From Stomatobaculum longum (GTDB lineage: Bacteria > Bacillota > Clostridia > Lachnospirales > Lachnospiraceae), in assembly GCA_905370385.1 (NCBI GenBank), contig CAJPKN010000017.1, forward strand, positions 1-20,127: 20,127 bases of DNA, given 5' to 3'. The notes under the pieces are model-generated. The model was not told where the DNA came from and searched no databases. It saw nothing but the letters and a program-made list of their open reading frames with translations. Within the stretch, counting starts at the first letter, position 1, and each line of letters starts with the position of its first letter. Shown piece after piece: positions 1 through 8,737 of the stretch. The position numbers and the translations under genes are program-made.

Positions 1-29
1 AAAAGTGCGAAAAGGAGGCGACTTTTTTT

Positions 30-347
30 ATGGCAAATCAGGTAATGAGAATCACGTTGAAGGCGTATGATCACAAGCTGGTTGATCAGTCTGCCGGAAA
101 GATTGTCGACACGGTGAAGAGAACGGGAGCAAAGGTCTCCGGTCCGATTCCGATGCCGACCAAGAAGGAAGTGGTTACAATTCTCCGTGCGGTTCACAAG
201 TATAAGGACAGCCGTGAGCAGTTCGAGCAGAGAACGCATAAGAGACTTATCGACGTTCTCGCGCCGACGGACAAGACCGTCGATGCACTGTCTCGTCTCG
301 AAATGCCGGCGGGCGTTCACATTGATATCCGCATGAAGACAAAATAA
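30..347 (+). CDS. rpsJ: 30S ribosomal protein S10
   Basis: Head protein of the small ribosomal subunit; in many bacteria S10 also pairs with NusB in transcription antitermination (family knowledge). The 105-residue product is full length and opens [17 protein letters not shown], the usual S10 start, with the conserved segment [15 protein letters not shown] ([11 protein letters not shown]) near residues 37-47. It is the first gene of the S10 block and its ATG follows a Shine-Dalgarno (SD) AAAGGAGG at 11-18. That spacing of 11 bases is rather long. Its promoter and leader lie before the window. The gene ends 58 bases before rplC, and that gap can fold into a hairpin. Confidence 0.98.
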   Translation: MANQVMRITLKAYDHKLVDQSAGKIVDTVKRTGAKVSGPIPMPTKKEVVTILRAVHKYKDSREQFEQRTHKRLIDVLAPTDKTVDALSRLEMPAGVHIDIRMKTK

Positions 348-391
348 TATCCTGCTCTAGTATGAGCGCCTCGGCGCTCCGCTGTAGGATA
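348..391 (+). promoter_or_regulatory. Nested hairpin between rpsJ and rplC
   Basis: The gap starts directly after the rpsJ stop codon. An outer stem TATCCT (348-353) pairs with AGGATA (386-391). Inside it, GAGCGC (364-369) pairs with GCGCTC (374-379) around the four-base loop CTCG. No U-tract follows, and the SD of rplC (AGGAGG) comes just after, so this is not a terminator. A role in mRNA processing, stability or translational control is inference. Confidence 0.5.
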
Positions 392-405
392 AACAGGAGG
401 AAGAA

Positions 406-1086
406 ATGAAAAAGGCAATTCTTGCAACGAAGGTCGGTATGACTCAGGTCTACAACGAGGCCGGTGTGCTGGTGCCGGTTACGGTGCTTCAGGCAGGCCC
501 CTGTGTCGTGACTCGCGTGAAGAGCGAGGAGAGCGACGGCTACAACGCGGTTCAGGTCGCGTACGGACAGATTCGCACGAAGCTTGTCAACAAGCCGGAT
601 GCGGGTCAGCTCGAGAAGGCAGGCATTGAGAAGGAAGTTGTGACGCGCGGCGAGCACAAGAGAGAGGTTTTCTCCGCAGGACGTTTCCTCAGAGAGTTCC
701 GCTTCGAGAACGCTTCCGAGTACAACGTGAAGGATGTCATCAAGGCGGATATCTTCGCAGCGGGCGATAAGGTCGATGCGACGGCTGTCTCCAAGGGTAA
801 GGGCTTCCAGGGCGCAATCAAGAAGCACGGTCAGCACCGCGGACCGATGGCGCACGGTTCCAAGTTCCACAGACACCAGGGTTCCAACGGTTCCTCTTCG
901 GATCCGAGCCGCGTGTTCAAGGGCAAGGGAATGCCGGGTCACATGGGTCATGTGACGGTCACGACGCAGAACCTTGAGATCGTGAGAGTCGACGCTGAGA
1001 ACAACCTCATTCTGGTCAAGGGTGCAATCCCGGGTTCCAGAAAGGCTCTGGTCACGCTTCGCGAGACGGTTAAGAGCAAGAAGTAA
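406..1086 (+). CDS. rplC: 50S ribosomal protein L3
   Basis: Early-assembly 23S rRNA-binding protein whose long loop reaches towards the peptidyl transferase centre. The signature loop is visible at about residues 142-165 ([20 protein letters not shown]), including the HQ pair that holds the glutamine methylated in some bacteria. The N terminus [14 protein letters not shown] is typical. At 226 residues it is longer than the common length of about 205-215. The extra stretch seems to lie around residues 72-93, with a charged segment [19 protein letters not shown]. The SD AGGAGGAAG precedes the ATG. The next gene, rplD, starts 26 bases after the stop. Confidence 0.98.
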   Translation: MKKAILATKVGMTQVYNEAGVLVPVTVLQAGPCVVTRVKSEESDGYNAVQVAYGQIRTKLVNKPDAGQLEKAGIEKEVVTRGEHKREVFSAGRFLREFRFENASEYNVKDVIKADIFAAGDKVDATAVSKGKGFQGAIKKHGQHRGPMAHGSKFHRHQGSNGSSSDPSRVFKGKGMPGHMGHVTVTTQNLEIVRVDAENNLILVKGAIPGSRKALVTLRETVKSKK

Positions 1087-1112
1087 TTTCGAGAGGAAAG
1101 GAGGAACGCAAG

Positions 1113-1733
1113 ATGGCAAACGTATCTGTTTACAACACCGACGGCAAAGAAGTCGGAACGATTGAATTGAATGACGCTGTGTTCGGCGTAGAGCTGAACG
1201 AGCATCTTGTACATTTGGCTGTGGTTGCACAGCTCGCCAATAAGCGCCAGGGCACGCAGAAGGCGAAGACCCGCTCCGAGGTTTCCGGAGGCGGCAGAAA
1301 GCCGTGGAGACAGAAGGGTACCGGTCACGCAAGACAGGGCTCCACGAGATCTCCGCAGTGGAAGGGCGGCGGCGTTGTGTTTGCACCGAGCCCGAGAGAT
1401 TACACCATCACCCTGAACAAGAAGGAGAAGCGCCAGGCACTTCGCTGCGCACTCTCGAGCCGCGTTCGGGAGCAGAAGTTCATCGTCCTCGAGAGCTTTG
1501 AGCTCAGCGAGATCAAGACGAAGAAGATGGCAGAGACCCTGAAGAACCTGAAGGTTCAGAAGGCATTGGTTGTCGCGCCGGAGAACGATAAGACCACGGT
1601 TCTCTCCGCGAGAAACATTGCCGGTGTCAAGACGGCTTCTCCGAAGACCATCAACGTGTACGACATTCTGAAGTACAACACGGTGGTTACGTCGAAGGAT
1701 GTTGTCGCTACGATTGAGGAGGTATACGCGTAA
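1113..1733 (+). CDS. rplD: 50S ribosomal protein L4
   Basis: Binds 23S rRNA and lines the nascent-peptide exit tunnel through an extended basic loop. That loop is seen at about residues 45-90 and is rich in Gly, Arg and Lys (GGGRKPWRQKGTGHARQG). At 206 residues the length is normal for Firmicutes. In E. coli L4 represses its own operon, but I cannot tell from this window whether that holds here, because the operon leader lies outside it. The stop codon TAA overlaps the ATG of rplW by one base (TAATG at 1731), so the two are probably translationally coupled. The rplW SD lies inside the last rplD codons. Confidence 0.98.
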   Translation: MANVSVYNTDGKEVGTIELNDAVFGVELNEHLVHLAVVAQLANKRQGTQKAKTRSEVSGGGRKPWRQKGTGHARQGSTRSPQWKGGGVVFAPSPRDYTITLNKKEKRQALRCALSSRVREQKFIVLESFELSEIKTKKMAETLKNLKVQKALVVAPENDKTTVLSARNIAGVKTASPKTINVYDILKYNTVVTSKDVVATIEEVYA

Positions 1734-2032
1734 TGGCAAGCATTCAGTACTATGATGTAATCCTCAAGCCGCTGGTCACCGAGAAGAGCATGGCGGGCAT
1801 GGCGGAGAAGAGATACTGCTTCCTGGTTCACCCGGAAGCAAACAAGACGATGATCAAGGAAGCGGTGGAGAAGATGTTCGCAGGCGCTAAGGTTAAGAGC
1901 GTCAACACGATGAACCGCCCGACCAAGACCAAGCGCAGAGGCGTGACCTTCGGTCAGACTGCAAAGAGCAAGAAGGCGATTGTGCAGCTCACCGCGGACT
2001 CCAAGGAAATCGAGATCTTCCAGGGTCTGTAA
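1733..2032 (+). CDS. rplW: 50S ribosomal protein L23
   Basis: Sits at the mouth of the peptide exit tunnel, where trigger factor, signal recognition particle and SecYEG dock (family knowledge). The 99 residues match the family length, with the typical opening segment DVILKPLVTEKSM and the motif VNTMNRPTKTKRRG near residues 56-70. The ATG overlaps the rplD stop by one base. The SD GAGGAGGT lies at 1716-1723, inside rplD. A gap of 52 bases separates it from rplB; it can form only a weak 4-bp GCGG/CCGC hairpin. Confidence 0.98.
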   Translation: MASIQYYDVILKPLVTEKSMAGMAEKRYCFLVHPEANKTMIKEAVEKMFAGAKVKSVNTMNRPTKTKRRGVTFGQTAKSKKAIVQLTADSKEIEIFQGL

Positions 2033-2084
2033 AGCCTCAAACTATGCGGTGTGAATCCGCGATAACAAACTAAAGGAGAAGACA

Positions 2085-2924
2085 ATGGGAATTAGAAAGT
2101 ATACCGCGTATACTCCGTCCAGAAGAAACATGACGGGTTCCGATTTCGCAGAGATCACGAAATCCACGCCGGAGAAGTCCCTGGTCGTGAGCCTGAAGAA
2201 GCATGCAGGACGCAATGCGCAGGGTAAGATTACGGTCAGACACAGAGGCGGCGGCGCAAGAAGAAAGTACAGAATCATCGATTTCAAGAGAAATTCGAAG
2301 GACAACATCCCGGCAAAGGTTGTTGCGATCGAGTACGATCCGAACAGAACGGCTAACATCGCCCTTCTCTGCTATGCAGACGGCGTGAAGTCCTACATCC
2401 TGGCTCCGCAGGGGCTTGCGGTCGGCCAGACCGTGATGAGCGGCGACAAGGCTGAGGCGAGAGTGGGCAACTGCCTTCCGCTTGCACTCATTCCGGTCGG
2501 TTCCGAGATTCACAACATCGAGCTTTACCCGGGCAAGGGCGCACAGCTTGCACGCGCTGCAGGCATCACCGCTCAGCTCATGGCAAAGGAAGGCAAGTAC
2601 GCAACGCTTCGTCTCCCGTCCGGCGAGATGAGAATGGTGCCGATCAACTGCCGCGCAACGATGGGCAGCGTCGGAAACGGCGAGCACAACCTCATCAACC
2701 TCGGTAAGGCAGGCAGAAAGCGCCACATGGGCATTCGCCCGACGGTCCGCGGTTCGGTCATGAACCCGAACGATCACCCGCACGGCGGTGGTGAGGGCAG
2801 AGCGCCGATCGGCCGCCCGGGTCCGTGCACACCTTGGGGCAAGCCGGCGCTGGGCCTCAAGACCAGAAAGAAGAACAAGCAATCCAATAAGCTGATTGTC
2901 AGAAGAAGAAACGGCAAGGCCTAA
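2085..2924 (+). CDS. rplB: 50S ribosomal protein L2
   Basis: Large, highly conserved 23S rRNA-binding protein near the peptidyl transferase centre, needed for subunit joining. The 279 residues are full length. The C-terminal signature [20 protein letters not shown] begins at residue 226. Its His231 corresponds to the conserved histidine near position 229 in E. coli. The basic C-terminal tail [20 protein letters not shown] is typical. The SD AAAGGAG stands upstream of the ATG. Arginine is coded heavily by AGA, as in many of its ribosomal neighbours. Confidence 0.99.
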   Translation: MGIRKYTAYTPSRRNMTGSDFAEITKSTPEKSLVVSLKKHAGRNAQGKITVRHRGGGARRKYRIIDFKRNSKDNIPAKVVAIEYDPNRTANIALLCYADGVKSYILAPQGLAVGQTVMSGDKAEARVGNCLPLALIPVGSEIHNIELYPGKGAQLARAAGITAQLMAKEGKYATLRLPSGEMRMVPINCRATMGSVGNGEHNLINLGKAGRKRHMGIRPTVRGSVMNPNDHPHGGGEGRAPIGRPGPCTPWGKPALGLKTRKKNKQSNKLIVRRRNGKA

Positions 2925-2940
2925 TTAAGGGAGGATACAG

Positions 2941-3225
2941 ATGGCACGTTCACTGAAGAAAGGACCCTTCGCAGACGAGAGTCTGCTCAAGAAGGTCGAA
3001 GAAATGAACAAATCCGGCCAGAAGACGGTTATCAAGACCTGGTCCCGCCGCTCCACGATCTTCCCGGCTATGGTCGGTCTTACGATCGCGGTTCACGACG
3101 GCAGAAAGCATGTTCCGGTCTACATCACCGAGGACATGGTCGGACACAAGCTCGGCGAGTTCGTTGCGACGCGCACCTACAGAGGTCACGGCGCAGACGA
3201 GAAGAAGGTCGGGTCGCCCAGATAA
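2941..3225 (+). CDS. rpsS: 30S ribosomal protein S19
   Basis: Head protein of the small subunit that, with S13, contacts the A-site tRNA and the intersubunit bridges. It is 94 residues long, as expected. It begins [18 protein letters not shown] and carries the family signature [20 protein letters not shown] at about residues 61-80. It starts 16 bases after rplB with SD GGGAGGA, and lies 29 bases before rplV. Confidence 0.98.
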   Translation: MARSLKKGPFADESLLKKVEEMNKSGQKTVIKTWSRRSTIFPAMVGLTIAVHDGRKHVPVYITEDMVGHKLGEFVATRTYRGHGADEKKVGSPR

Positions 3226-3254
3226 TAAGAAAGGTTTGAAAGGAGGGTTTCAAC

Positions 3255-3653
3255 ATGGCTAACGTACACAAGAAAGTACATAGATCCCAGTTTAAGAGAG
3301 AGAGAAACGCACAGAACGACAAGAGACCGTCTGCAAAGCTTTCTTATGCGAGAATCCCGGTACAGAAGGCATGCTTCGTACTGGACGCAATCAGAGGCAA
3401 AGACGTGAAGACGGCGCTCGGCATCCTGGCTTACAATCCCAGATATGCTTCCGGCGTCATTAAGAAGCTCGTGGAGTCCGCAATCGCGAACGCAGAGAAC
3501 AACAACAACCTGCAGGCAGACAAGCTCTACATCGCAGAGTGCTATGCAGGCAACGGCCCCATCATGAAGAGAGTCCAGCCGAGAGCGCAGGGCAGAGCCT
3601 ACAGAATCTTCAAGAGAATGAGCCACATCACGGTTGTTCTGGACGAGAGATGA
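3255..3653 (+). CDS. rplV: 50S ribosomal protein L22
   Basis: Domain-spanning 23S rRNA protein; its long beta-hairpin lines the exit tunnel next to L4 and is a known site of macrolide-resistance mutations. The 132 residues include the conserved core LSYARIPVQKACFVLDAIRG (about residues 29-48) and the hairpin segment PIMKRVQPRAQGRAYRIFKR. The C-terminal segment SHITVVL is typical. The N terminus (MANVHKKVHRSQFKRERNAQ) is several residues longer than the commonest form. The SD AAAGGAGGGTTT precedes the ATG. The TGA stop is 11 bases before rpsC. Confidence 0.98.
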   Translation: MANVHKKVHRSQFKRERNAQNDKRPSAKLSYARIPVQKACFVLDAIRGKDVKTALGILAYNPRYASGVIKKLVESAIANAENNNNLQADKLYIAECYAGNGPIMKRVQPRAQGRAYRIFKRMSHITVVLDER

Positions 3654-3664
3654 GGAGGTAGAGA

Positions 3665-4324
3665 ATGGGACAGAAGGTTAACCCGCACGGCCTTAGAGTC
3701 GGCGTGATCAAAGACTGGGACTCCAGATGGTTCGCAGAGGGAGACTTCGCGGACAACTTAGTCGAGGACTACAACATCCGGAAGTTCCTGAAGAAGAAAC
3801 TCTATGCCTCCGGCGTGAGCGGCATCGAGATCGAGCGCGCAGCGGACAGAGTCCGCGTGATCATTCACACCGCGAAGCCGGGCGTTGTCATCGGCAAGCA
3901 GGGCGCTGAGATCGAGAAGCTGAAGAAGGAAGTTGCGAAGCTCACCGAGAAGAAGGTCTTCATCGACATCAAGGAGATCAAGAGACCGGACAGAGAGGCA
4001 CAGCTCGTCGCAGAGAACATCGCACAGCAGCTTGAGAACAGAACCTCTTTCCGCCGCGCGATGAAGTCCGCAATGCAGAGAAGCATGAAGTCGGGCATCC
4101 TCGGCATCAAGACTTGCTGCTCCGGCCGTCTCGGCGGTGCGGATATCGCAAGAAGCGAGTTCTACTCGGAAGGCACCATTCCGCTGCAGACCCTGCGCGC
4201 GGACATCGACTACGGCTTCGCCGAGGCAGACACGACCTACGGTAAGGTCGGCGTCAAGGTCTGGATTTACAAGGGCGAGGTTCTGCCGGCAAAGGCTGAG
4301 ACCAGAGAAGGGAGCGCGAAATAA
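3665..4324 (+). CDS. rpsC: 30S ribosomal protein S3
   Basis: Head protein at the mRNA entry tunnel; with S4 and S5 it contributes to the ribosomal helicase activity. It has a type-II KH RNA-binding domain whose loop GKQG is at residues 77-80, in the context [15 protein letters not shown]. The N terminus [20 protein letters not shown] and the C-terminal part GYGFAEA-like ([20 protein letters not shown]) fit the family. At 219 residues it is normal. Only three bases separate its stop from the ATG of rplP, so coupled translation is likely. Confidence 0.98.
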   Translation: MGQKVNPHGLRVGVIKDWDSRWFAEGDFADNLVEDYNIRKFLKKKLYASGVSGIEIERAADRVRVIIHTAKPGVVIGKQGAEIEKLKKEVAKLTEKKVFIDIKEIKRPDREAQLVAENIAQQLENRTSFRRAMKSAMQRSMKSGILGIKTCCSGRLGGADIARSEFYSEGTIPLQTLRADIDYGFAEADTTYGKVGVKVWIYKGEVLPAKAETREGSAK

Positions 4325-4327
4325 ACT

Positions 4328-4804
4328 ATGTTAATGCCTAAGAGAGTCAAGCACAGAAAGCAGTTCCGCGGTTCCATGGCCGGAAAAGCAATGCGCGGAA
4401 ACAGAATCACGAACGGCTCCTTCGGTCTTGTTGCTCAGGAACCCTGCTGGATCCGGAGCAATCAGATTGAGGCAGCCCGTGTCGCACTGACCCGTTATAC
4501 CAAGCGTGGCGGTAAGGTTTGGATCAAGATTTTCCCGGATAAGCCCGTCACCGCAAAGCCGGCTGAGACCCGAATGGGTTCCGGTAAGGGCTCCACGGAG
4601 TACTGGGTGGCTGTTGTCAAGCCCGGACGCGTTCTCTTTGAGATCGACGGCGTCGCAGAGGCAGATGCAAGAGAGGCGCTGCGCCTCGCAATGCACAAGC
4701 TTCCGTGCAAGTGCAAGATTGCTTCCAAGGAAGAGGTCAACGCAGGCGTGGACGGAGTTTCCGCAGTGACTGCAGAAGGCGGTGAACAGAGTGAAAACGA
4801 ATAA
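4328..4804 (+). CDS. rplP: 50S ribosomal protein L16, with C-terminal extension
   Basis: Late-assembly protein close to the A-site tRNA in the large subunit. It starts [20 protein letters not shown], the canonical start, and carries the signature [19 protein letters not shown] at about residues 77-95. The product is 158 residues, roughly 12-20 longer than most bacterial L16. The additional tail after the KLPCKCKI segment is acidic and small-residue rich ([19 protein letters not shown]). The last codons contain the SD and GTG start of rpmC, giving a 14-base overlap. Its own SD (AAGGGAG, 4308-4314) is distant, which suggests coupling to rpsC. Confidence 0.97.
   Translation: MLMPKRVKHRKQFRGSMAGKAMRGNRITNGSFGLVAQEPCWIRSNQIEAARVALTRYTKRGGKVWIKIFPDKPVTAKPAETRMGSGKGSTEYWVAVVKPGRVLFEIDGVAEADAREALRLAMHKLPCKCKIASKEEVNAGVDGVSAVTAEGGEQSENE
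4776..4785 (+). promoter_or_regulatory. rpmC ribosome binding site inside rplP
   Basis: AAGGCGGTGA differs by one base from AAGGAGGTGA and lies five bases before the GTG at 4791. It decides the rpmC start and rules out the in-frame GTG at 4782, which it contains. Confidence 0.8.
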
Positions 4805-4994
4805 GTATGTCGAAGAGTTAAGAGCGAAGAGTGCAGCTGAGCTGAGAGAGGCATTGGTCTCTGCGAAGAAGGAGCTTTTCAACCTCAGATTCCAGAATGC
4901 CACCAGCCAGCTGGATAACACTGCGAGAATCAGCGAGGTTCGCAAGAACATCGCGAGAATCCAGACCGTTATCACGGAACAGGCGAGAGCGTGA
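4791..4994 (+). CDS. rpmC: 50S ribosomal protein L29
   Basis: Small helical-hairpin protein near the tunnel exit, next to L23, which helps form the docking site for chaperones. I choose GTG at 4791, giving 67 residues that begin [20 protein letters not shown], a standard L29 start. The GTG nine bases upstream (4782) is in frame but forms part of the SD AAGGCGGTGA (4776-4785), one mismatch from the perfect complement of the 16S tail, so it is not the start. The core [20 protein letters not shown] is typical. The gene begins inside rplP, overlapping it by 14 bases. Confidence 0.96.
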   Translation: MKTNKYVEELRAKSAAELREALVSAKKELFNLRFQNATSQLDNTARISEVRKNIARIQTVITEQARA

Positions 4995-5012
4995 GCCGAA
5001 AGGAGATAAACC

Positions 5013-5270
5013 GTGGAAGAGAGAAATCTTAGAAAGACACGTGTCGGCAAAGTCGTCAGCGACAAGATGGATAAGACCATCACGGTTGCGGTCGAGGATC
5101 ACGTGAAGCACCCGCTGTACGGCAAGATCATCAAGCAGACCAAGAAGTTCAAGGCGCACGATGAGAACAATGAGTGCAGAATCGGTGACAGAGTCAGAAT
5201 CATGGAGACCAGACCGCTCTCGAAGGATAAGAGATGGAGACTGGTTGAGATCGTCGAGAAGGCGAGATAA
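5013..5270 (+). CDS. rpsQ: 30S ribosomal protein S17
   Basis: OB-fold 16S rRNA-binding protein of primary assembly. The 85-residue product begins [20 protein letters not shown] and continues with the characteristic [17 protein letters not shown]. The tail [20 protein letters not shown] contains the family signature (GD.V.I.E.RPLSK). The start is GTG with SD AAAGGAG. It is the last gene of the classical S10 block; rplN follows after 26 bases without any terminator, so transcription probably continues into the spc block. Confidence 0.97.
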   Translation: MEERNLRKTRVGKVVSDKMDKTITVAVEDHVKHPLYGKIIKQTKKFKAHDENNECRIGDRVRIMETRPLSKDKRWRLVEIVEKAR

Positions 5271-5296
5271 TCGAGTAGAGGAAGGGAGTATCCGGC

Positions 5297-5665
5297 ATGA
5301 TTCAGCAGGAAACACGCTTGAGAGTTGCCGACAACACCGGTGCGAAGGAACTCCTTTGCATCCGCGTGATGGGCGGTTCAACCAGAAGATATGCGCACAT
5401 CGGCGACGTGATTGTGGCGTCCGTTAAGGACGCAACGCCGGGCGGCGTTGTTAAGAAGGGTGATGTTGTCAAGGCAGTCGTGGTTCGCACGGTGCAGAAG
5501 ACCCGCAGAAAAGACGGTTCTTACATCACCTTTGACGAGAACGCGGCAGTTATCATCAAGGATGACAAGACGCCGACAGGAACCCGCATTTTCGGGCCGG
5601 TGGCAAGAGAGCTTCGTGAAAAGCAGTTCATGAAGATCGTTTCCCTTGCTCCGGAAGTATTATAA
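5297..5665 (+). CDS. rplN: 50S ribosomal protein L14
   Basis: Beta-barrel 23S rRNA protein at the subunit interface, forming an intersubunit bridge with 16S helix 14. The length of 122 residues is the exact family norm. It starts [20 protein letters not shown] and ends with [19 protein letters not shown] and [10 protein letters not shown], both highly conserved. The SD GAAGGGAG lies before the ATG. It opens the spc-type block and runs 11 bases before rplX. Confidence 0.98.
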   Translation: MIQQETRLRVADNTGAKELLCIRVMGGSTRRYAHIGDVIVASVKDATPGGVVKKGDVVKAVVVRTVQKTRRKDGSYITFDENAAVIIKDDKTPTGTRIFGPVARELREKQFMKIVSLAPEVL

Positions 5666-5676
5666 GGAGGTCCGCA

Positions 5677-5982
5677 ATGCGTAAGATTAAGAAGAACGAT
5701 AACGTTCAGATCATCGCTGGCAAGGACAAGGGCAAGAGCGGCAAGGTGCTGCATGTGGACGCGGCGAAGAACAGAGTTGTGGTCGAAGGCTGCAACATGA
5801 TTCAGAAGCATATGAAGCCGAGCCCGCAGAACCAGAACGGCGGCATCGTGAGCAAGGAAGGTTCCATTCACGTCTCGAACGTGGCGCTCCTCGTGAGCGG
5901 TGAGCGCACGAAGGTCGGCTTTGAGCTGAGAGACGGCAAGAAGGTCCGTGTCGCAAAGAAGAGCGGCAAGGTCATCGACTAA
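5677..5982 (+). CDS. rplX: 50S ribosomal protein L24
   Basis: Assembly initiator protein near the exit tunnel. A KOW motif is clear near the N terminus: [20 protein letters not shown], about residues 8-27. The segment [20 protein letters not shown] and the following [17 protein letters not shown] match the family. The length of 101 residues is normal. The SD TAAGGAGG overlaps the rplN stop region, and the gap is only 11 bases. Confidence 0.98.
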   Translation: MRKIKKNDNVQIIAGKDKGKSGKVLHVDAAKNRVVVEGCNMIQKHMKPSPQNQNGGIVSKEGSIHVSNVALLVSGERTKVGFELRDGKKVRVAKKSGKVID

Positions 5983-6005
5983 AGCAGAGAGGAGGAGCAT
6001 TCCAA

Positions 6006-6551
6006 GTGGCTAAGGCTAGATTAAGAGAAATCTACGACAACGAGATTGTCGCAAAGATGATTGAGAAGTTCGGTTACAAGAATCCGATGCAGGTTCCGAA
6101 GCTCGACAAGATCGTGATTAACATGGGTGTCGGTGAGGCAAAGGAGAACGCAAAGGTCCTCGAAGCTGCGGTTCGCGACATGGAGATCATTGCGGGCCAG
6201 AAGGCAATTGTCACGAAGTCCAAGAAGTCGGTTGCAAACTTCAAGATTCGTGAGGATATGCCGATCGGTTGCAAGGTGACGCTGCGCGGCGCAAAGATGT
6301 ATGAGTTCGCAGATCGCCTGATCAACCTTGCGCTTCCGCGCGTTCGTGACTTCAGAGGTGTGAACCCGAATTCCTTCGACGGCAGAGGCAACTATGCAAT
6401 GGGTATCAAGGAACAGCTGATTTTCCCGGAGATCGAGTACGATAAGGTCGACAAGGTGCGCGGCATGGACATCATTTTTGTCACCACGGCACAGACGGAT
6501 GAAGAGGCACGCTACCTGTTAACGCTGTTCAACATGCCGTTTGCCAAATAA
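6006..6551 (+). CDS. rplE: 50S ribosomal protein L5
   Basis: 5S rRNA-binding protein of the central protuberance that contacts P-site tRNA and S13. It begins at GTG (6006) with AGGAGG at 5990-5995 and reads [20 protein letters not shown]. The family signature is present as [18 protein letters not shown] (about residues 30-47), together with [20 protein letters not shown]. The length of about 180 residues fits. No alternative upstream start keeps a sensible SD. Confidence 0.97.
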   Translation: MAKARLREIYDNEIVAKMIEKFGYKNPMQVPKLDKIVINMGVGEAKENAKVLEAAVRDMEIIAGQKAIVTKSKKSVANFKIREDMPIGCKVTLRGAKMYEFADRLINLALPRVRDFRGVNPNSFDGRGNYAMGIKEQLIFPEIEYDKVDKVRGMDIIFVTTAQTDEEARYLLTLFNMPFAK

Positions 6552-6569
6552 TCAGGAGGGAAAAGACTC

Positions 6570-6755
6570 ATGGCTAAGAAGTCGATGAAGATCAAGCAGG
6601 CGCGTCCGGCGAAGTTCTCCACCAGAGAGTACAACCGCTGCAGAATCTGCGGACGCCCTCACGCTTATCTCAGAAAGTACGGAATTTGCCGTATCTGCTT
6701 TAGAGAGCTCGCTTACAAGGGGCAGATCCCCGGTGTCACGAAGGCAAGCTGGTAA
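6570..6755 (+). CDS. rpsN: 30S ribosomal protein S14, zinc type
   Basis: Head protein of the small subunit, in the short zinc-binding (C+) form typical of Gram-positive bacteria. Four zinc-ligand cysteines are visible at residues 24, 27, 40 and 43 (CRICG and CRICF). The 61-residue length is exact for this type, against about 100 for the zinc-free form. It begins [20 protein letters not shown] and ends PGVTKASW. The SD CAGGAGG precedes the ATG by a normal distance. Confidence 0.98.
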   Translation: MAKKSMKIKQARPAKFSTREYNRCRICGRPHAYLRKYGICRICFRELAYKGQIPGVTKASW

Positions 6756-6793
6756 AGCGAAGCTGAAAGAAATCCAACAGGAGGAAACATTCC

Positions 6794-7195
6794 ATGACAA
6801 CGAACGATCCGATTGCAGATATGCTGACAAGAATCCGCAATGCAAATACTGCAAAGCATGATGTGGTCGATGTCCCGGCTTCCAAGATGAAGGTCGCGAT
6901 TGCGGATATCCTTGTGAACGAGGGCTATGTCGAGAAGTACGAGTTTGTTGAGAACGAGGGCTTCCAGGACATTCGCATCACCCTGAAGTACGGCGCAACC
7001 AAGAACGATCGCATTCTGAGCGGTCTGAAGAGAATTTCCAAGCCCGGTCTTCGTATCTACGCGGGCAAGGAGGATATGCCGAAGGTTCTCGGTGGCCTCG
7101 GCACGGCAATCATCTCCACAAACCAGGGCGTCATCACAGACAAAGAGGCACGCCGTTTAGGTGTGGGCGGTGAGGTTTTAGCATTTATCTGGTAA
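6794..7195 (+). CDS. rpsH: 30S ribosomal protein S8
   Basis: 16S central-domain binding protein; in E. coli it is the translational repressor of the spc operon. Here the product has 133 residues and starts [20 protein letters not shown]. The C-terminal signature [20 protein letters not shown] followed by VLAFIW is intact. The 64-base gap to rplF holds a small stem CGCAT/ATGCG with a three-base loop. Whether S8 autoregulation exists in this organism cannot be seen here. Confidence 0.98.
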   Translation: MTTNDPIADMLTRIRNANTAKHDVVDVPASKMKVAIADILVNEGYVEKYEFVENEGFQDIRITLKYGATKNDRILSGLKRISKPGLRIYAGKEDMPKVLGGLGTAIISTNQGVITDKEARRLGVGGEVLAFIW

Positions 7196-7259
7196 GAAAT
7201 TACCGCATGAAATGCGCATAAGATCCCGATCATTTTAACGACATCAGGAGGAAATCGGC

Positions 7260-7802
7260 ATGTCACGTATTGGAAGAATGCCTATCGCGGTCCCGGCAGG
7301 CGTTACTGTCACGATCGCAGAAAATAATCTTGTGACTGTAAAAGGTCCGAAGGGTACGCTGGAGAGAGTGCTGCCCGCTGAGCTTGAGATCAAGCAGGAA
7401 GGCAGCGAGATCATCGTCACAAGACCCAACGATTTGAAGAGAATCAAGTCGCTGCACGGTCTCACGAGAACTCTGATTAAGAACATGGTTGTCGGCGTGA
7501 CTGAGGGCTATGAGAAGGTTCTGGAGATCAACGGTGTTGGTTACAGAGCCGCTAAGCAGGGAAGCAAACTCGTCCTGTCTCTTGGTTATTCTCATCCGGT
7601 CGAGATGGAGGATCCGGAAGGCGTCACGACGGTCCTCGACGGTCAGAACATCATCAAGGTGCAGGGTATCGATAAAGAGAAAGTCGGACAGCATGCTGCC
7701 GTGATCCGTGAGAAGAGATTGCCGGAGCCGTATAAGGGCAAGGGTATCAAGTACGCTACGGAGACCATCAGACGCAAGGTCGGTAAGACCGGTAAGAAAT
7801 AA
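7260..7802 (+). CDS. rplF: 50S ribosomal protein L6
   Basis: Two-domain 23S rRNA protein at the base of the L7/L12 stalk, near the factor-binding site. It opens [19 protein letters not shown] and carries the family signature [20 protein letters not shown] near residues 153-172. The 180-residue length is normal. The SD CAGGAGGAAAT stands upstream of the ATG, and rplR follows after 16 bases. Confidence 0.98.
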   Translation: MSRIGRMPIAVPAGVTVTIAENNLVTVKGPKGTLERVLPAELEIKQEGSEIIVTRPNDLKRIKSLHGLTRTLIKNMVVGVTEGYEKVLEINGVGYRAAKQGSKLVLSLGYSHPVEMEDPEGVTTVLDGQNIIKVQGIDKEKVGQHAAVIREKRLPEPYKGKGIKYATETIRRKVGKTGKK

Positions 7803-7818
7803 TTAGGAGGGTTTTATT

Positions 7819-8187
7819 ATGGTAAGCAAAGAATCCAGAAAAGCTGTCCGCGAGAAGAAGCACTGGAGAATGCGCAGCCACCTGAGCGGTACTGCGCAGA
7901 GACCGCGCCTCTCCGTGTTCCGCAGCAACAGCCATATGTACGCGCAGATTATCGACGATACGGTCGGCCGTACCCTCGTCGCTGCTTCCACGCTGGAGAA
8001 GGAGGCAAAGAGCGCACTGGAGCACACGGATACCGTGGAAGCTGCTGCGTTTGTCGGCAAGCTCATCGCAGAGCGCGCGAAGGAGCAGGGTATCAGCGCC
8101 GTCGTGTTTGACAGAGGTGGATTCCTCTATACGGGTAAGATTCAGGCGCTCGCAGACGCTGCACGCGAAGCCGGCTTACAATTCTAA
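7819..8187 (+). CDS. rplR: 50S ribosomal protein L18
   Basis: 5S rRNA-binding protein that carries 5S rRNA into the central protuberance together with L5. The 122-residue product starts with a basic segment ([20 protein letters not shown]) followed by [20 protein letters not shown], the L18 core. The C-terminal segment [20 protein letters not shown] is a family hallmark. The SD TTAGGAGGG precedes the ATG; rpsE follows after 18 bases. Confidence 0.98.
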   Translation: MVSKESRKAVREKKHWRMRSHLSGTAQRPRLSVFRSNSHMYAQIIDDTVGRTLVAASTLEKEAKSALEHTDTVEAAAFVGKLIAERAKEQGISAVVFDRGGFLYTGKIQALADAAREAGLQF

Positions 8188-8205
8188 GAGGGGGAACAGA
8201 AGACA

Positions 8206-8721
8206 ATGGCAATGAATCGCGAAAGAAACGATCAGAGAAATTCTGAGTACAACGACAAAGTTGTCGCCATCAAGCGCGTCAGCAAGACCGTCAAGGGCGG
8301 CCGCACGATGCGTTTCTCCGCTCTCGTGGTTGTAGGAGACGGCAAGGGCAAGGTCGGCGTTGGCCTCGGCAAGGCAGGTGAGGTTCCGGAAGCAATTCGC
8401 AAGGGCAAAGAGGCAGCTATGAGAAACATTGTCTCGATTGCAATTGACGAGAACAAGAGCATTCCGCATGACTTCACGGGTGAGTTCGGCAGCGCTGAGG
8501 TGCTTCTGAAGCGCGCACCGGAAGGTACCGGTATCATCGCAGGCGGCCCGGTCCGCGCTGTGGTTGAGCTCGCGGGTATCCAGAACATCCGTACCAAGTC
8601 GCTCGGCTCCAACAACAAGACCAATGTTGTGCTTGCGACCCTGGAGGGACTTAAGGCAATCCGCTCTCCGGAGGAGATTGCAAAGAGACGCGGCAAGTCC
8701 GTGGAAGAAATTCTCGGCTGA
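8206..8721 (+). CDS. rpsE: 30S ribosomal protein S5
   Basis: Small-subunit protein at the mRNA entry site involved in decoding fidelity. The N-terminal double-stranded-RNA-binding-like domain is seen at about residues 17-80 with the signature [20 protein letters not shown] (39-58). The C-terminal domain with [20 protein letters not shown] and [17 protein letters not shown] is intact. The length is 171 residues. The product starts [20 protein letters not shown], with SD GAGGGGGA-like GAGGGG upstream. rpmD follows after 16 bases. Confidence 0.98.
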   Translation: MAMNRERNDQRNSEYNDKVVAIKRVSKTVKGGRTMRFSALVVVGDGKGKVGVGLGKAGEVPEAIRKGKEAAMRNIVSIAIDENKSIPHDFTGEFGSAEVLLKRAPEGTGIIAGGPVRAVVELAGIQNIRTKSLGSNNKTNVVLATLEGLKAIRSPEEIAKRRGKSVEEILG

Positions 8722-8737
8722 ATAGGAGGACAGGAAC

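Noticed and set aside
247..1386. Long open frame (379 codons) on the minus strand opposite rplC and rplD
   Set aside because: It lies antisense to three conserved ribosomal genes, shows no recognisable domain and has Leu/Arg-rich composition expected from reading GC-rich codons in reverse.
2033..2084. Hairpin in the rplW-rplB gap
   Set aside because: Only four to five base pairs (GCGG/CCGC) with a seven-base loop; likely chance in GC-rich sequence.
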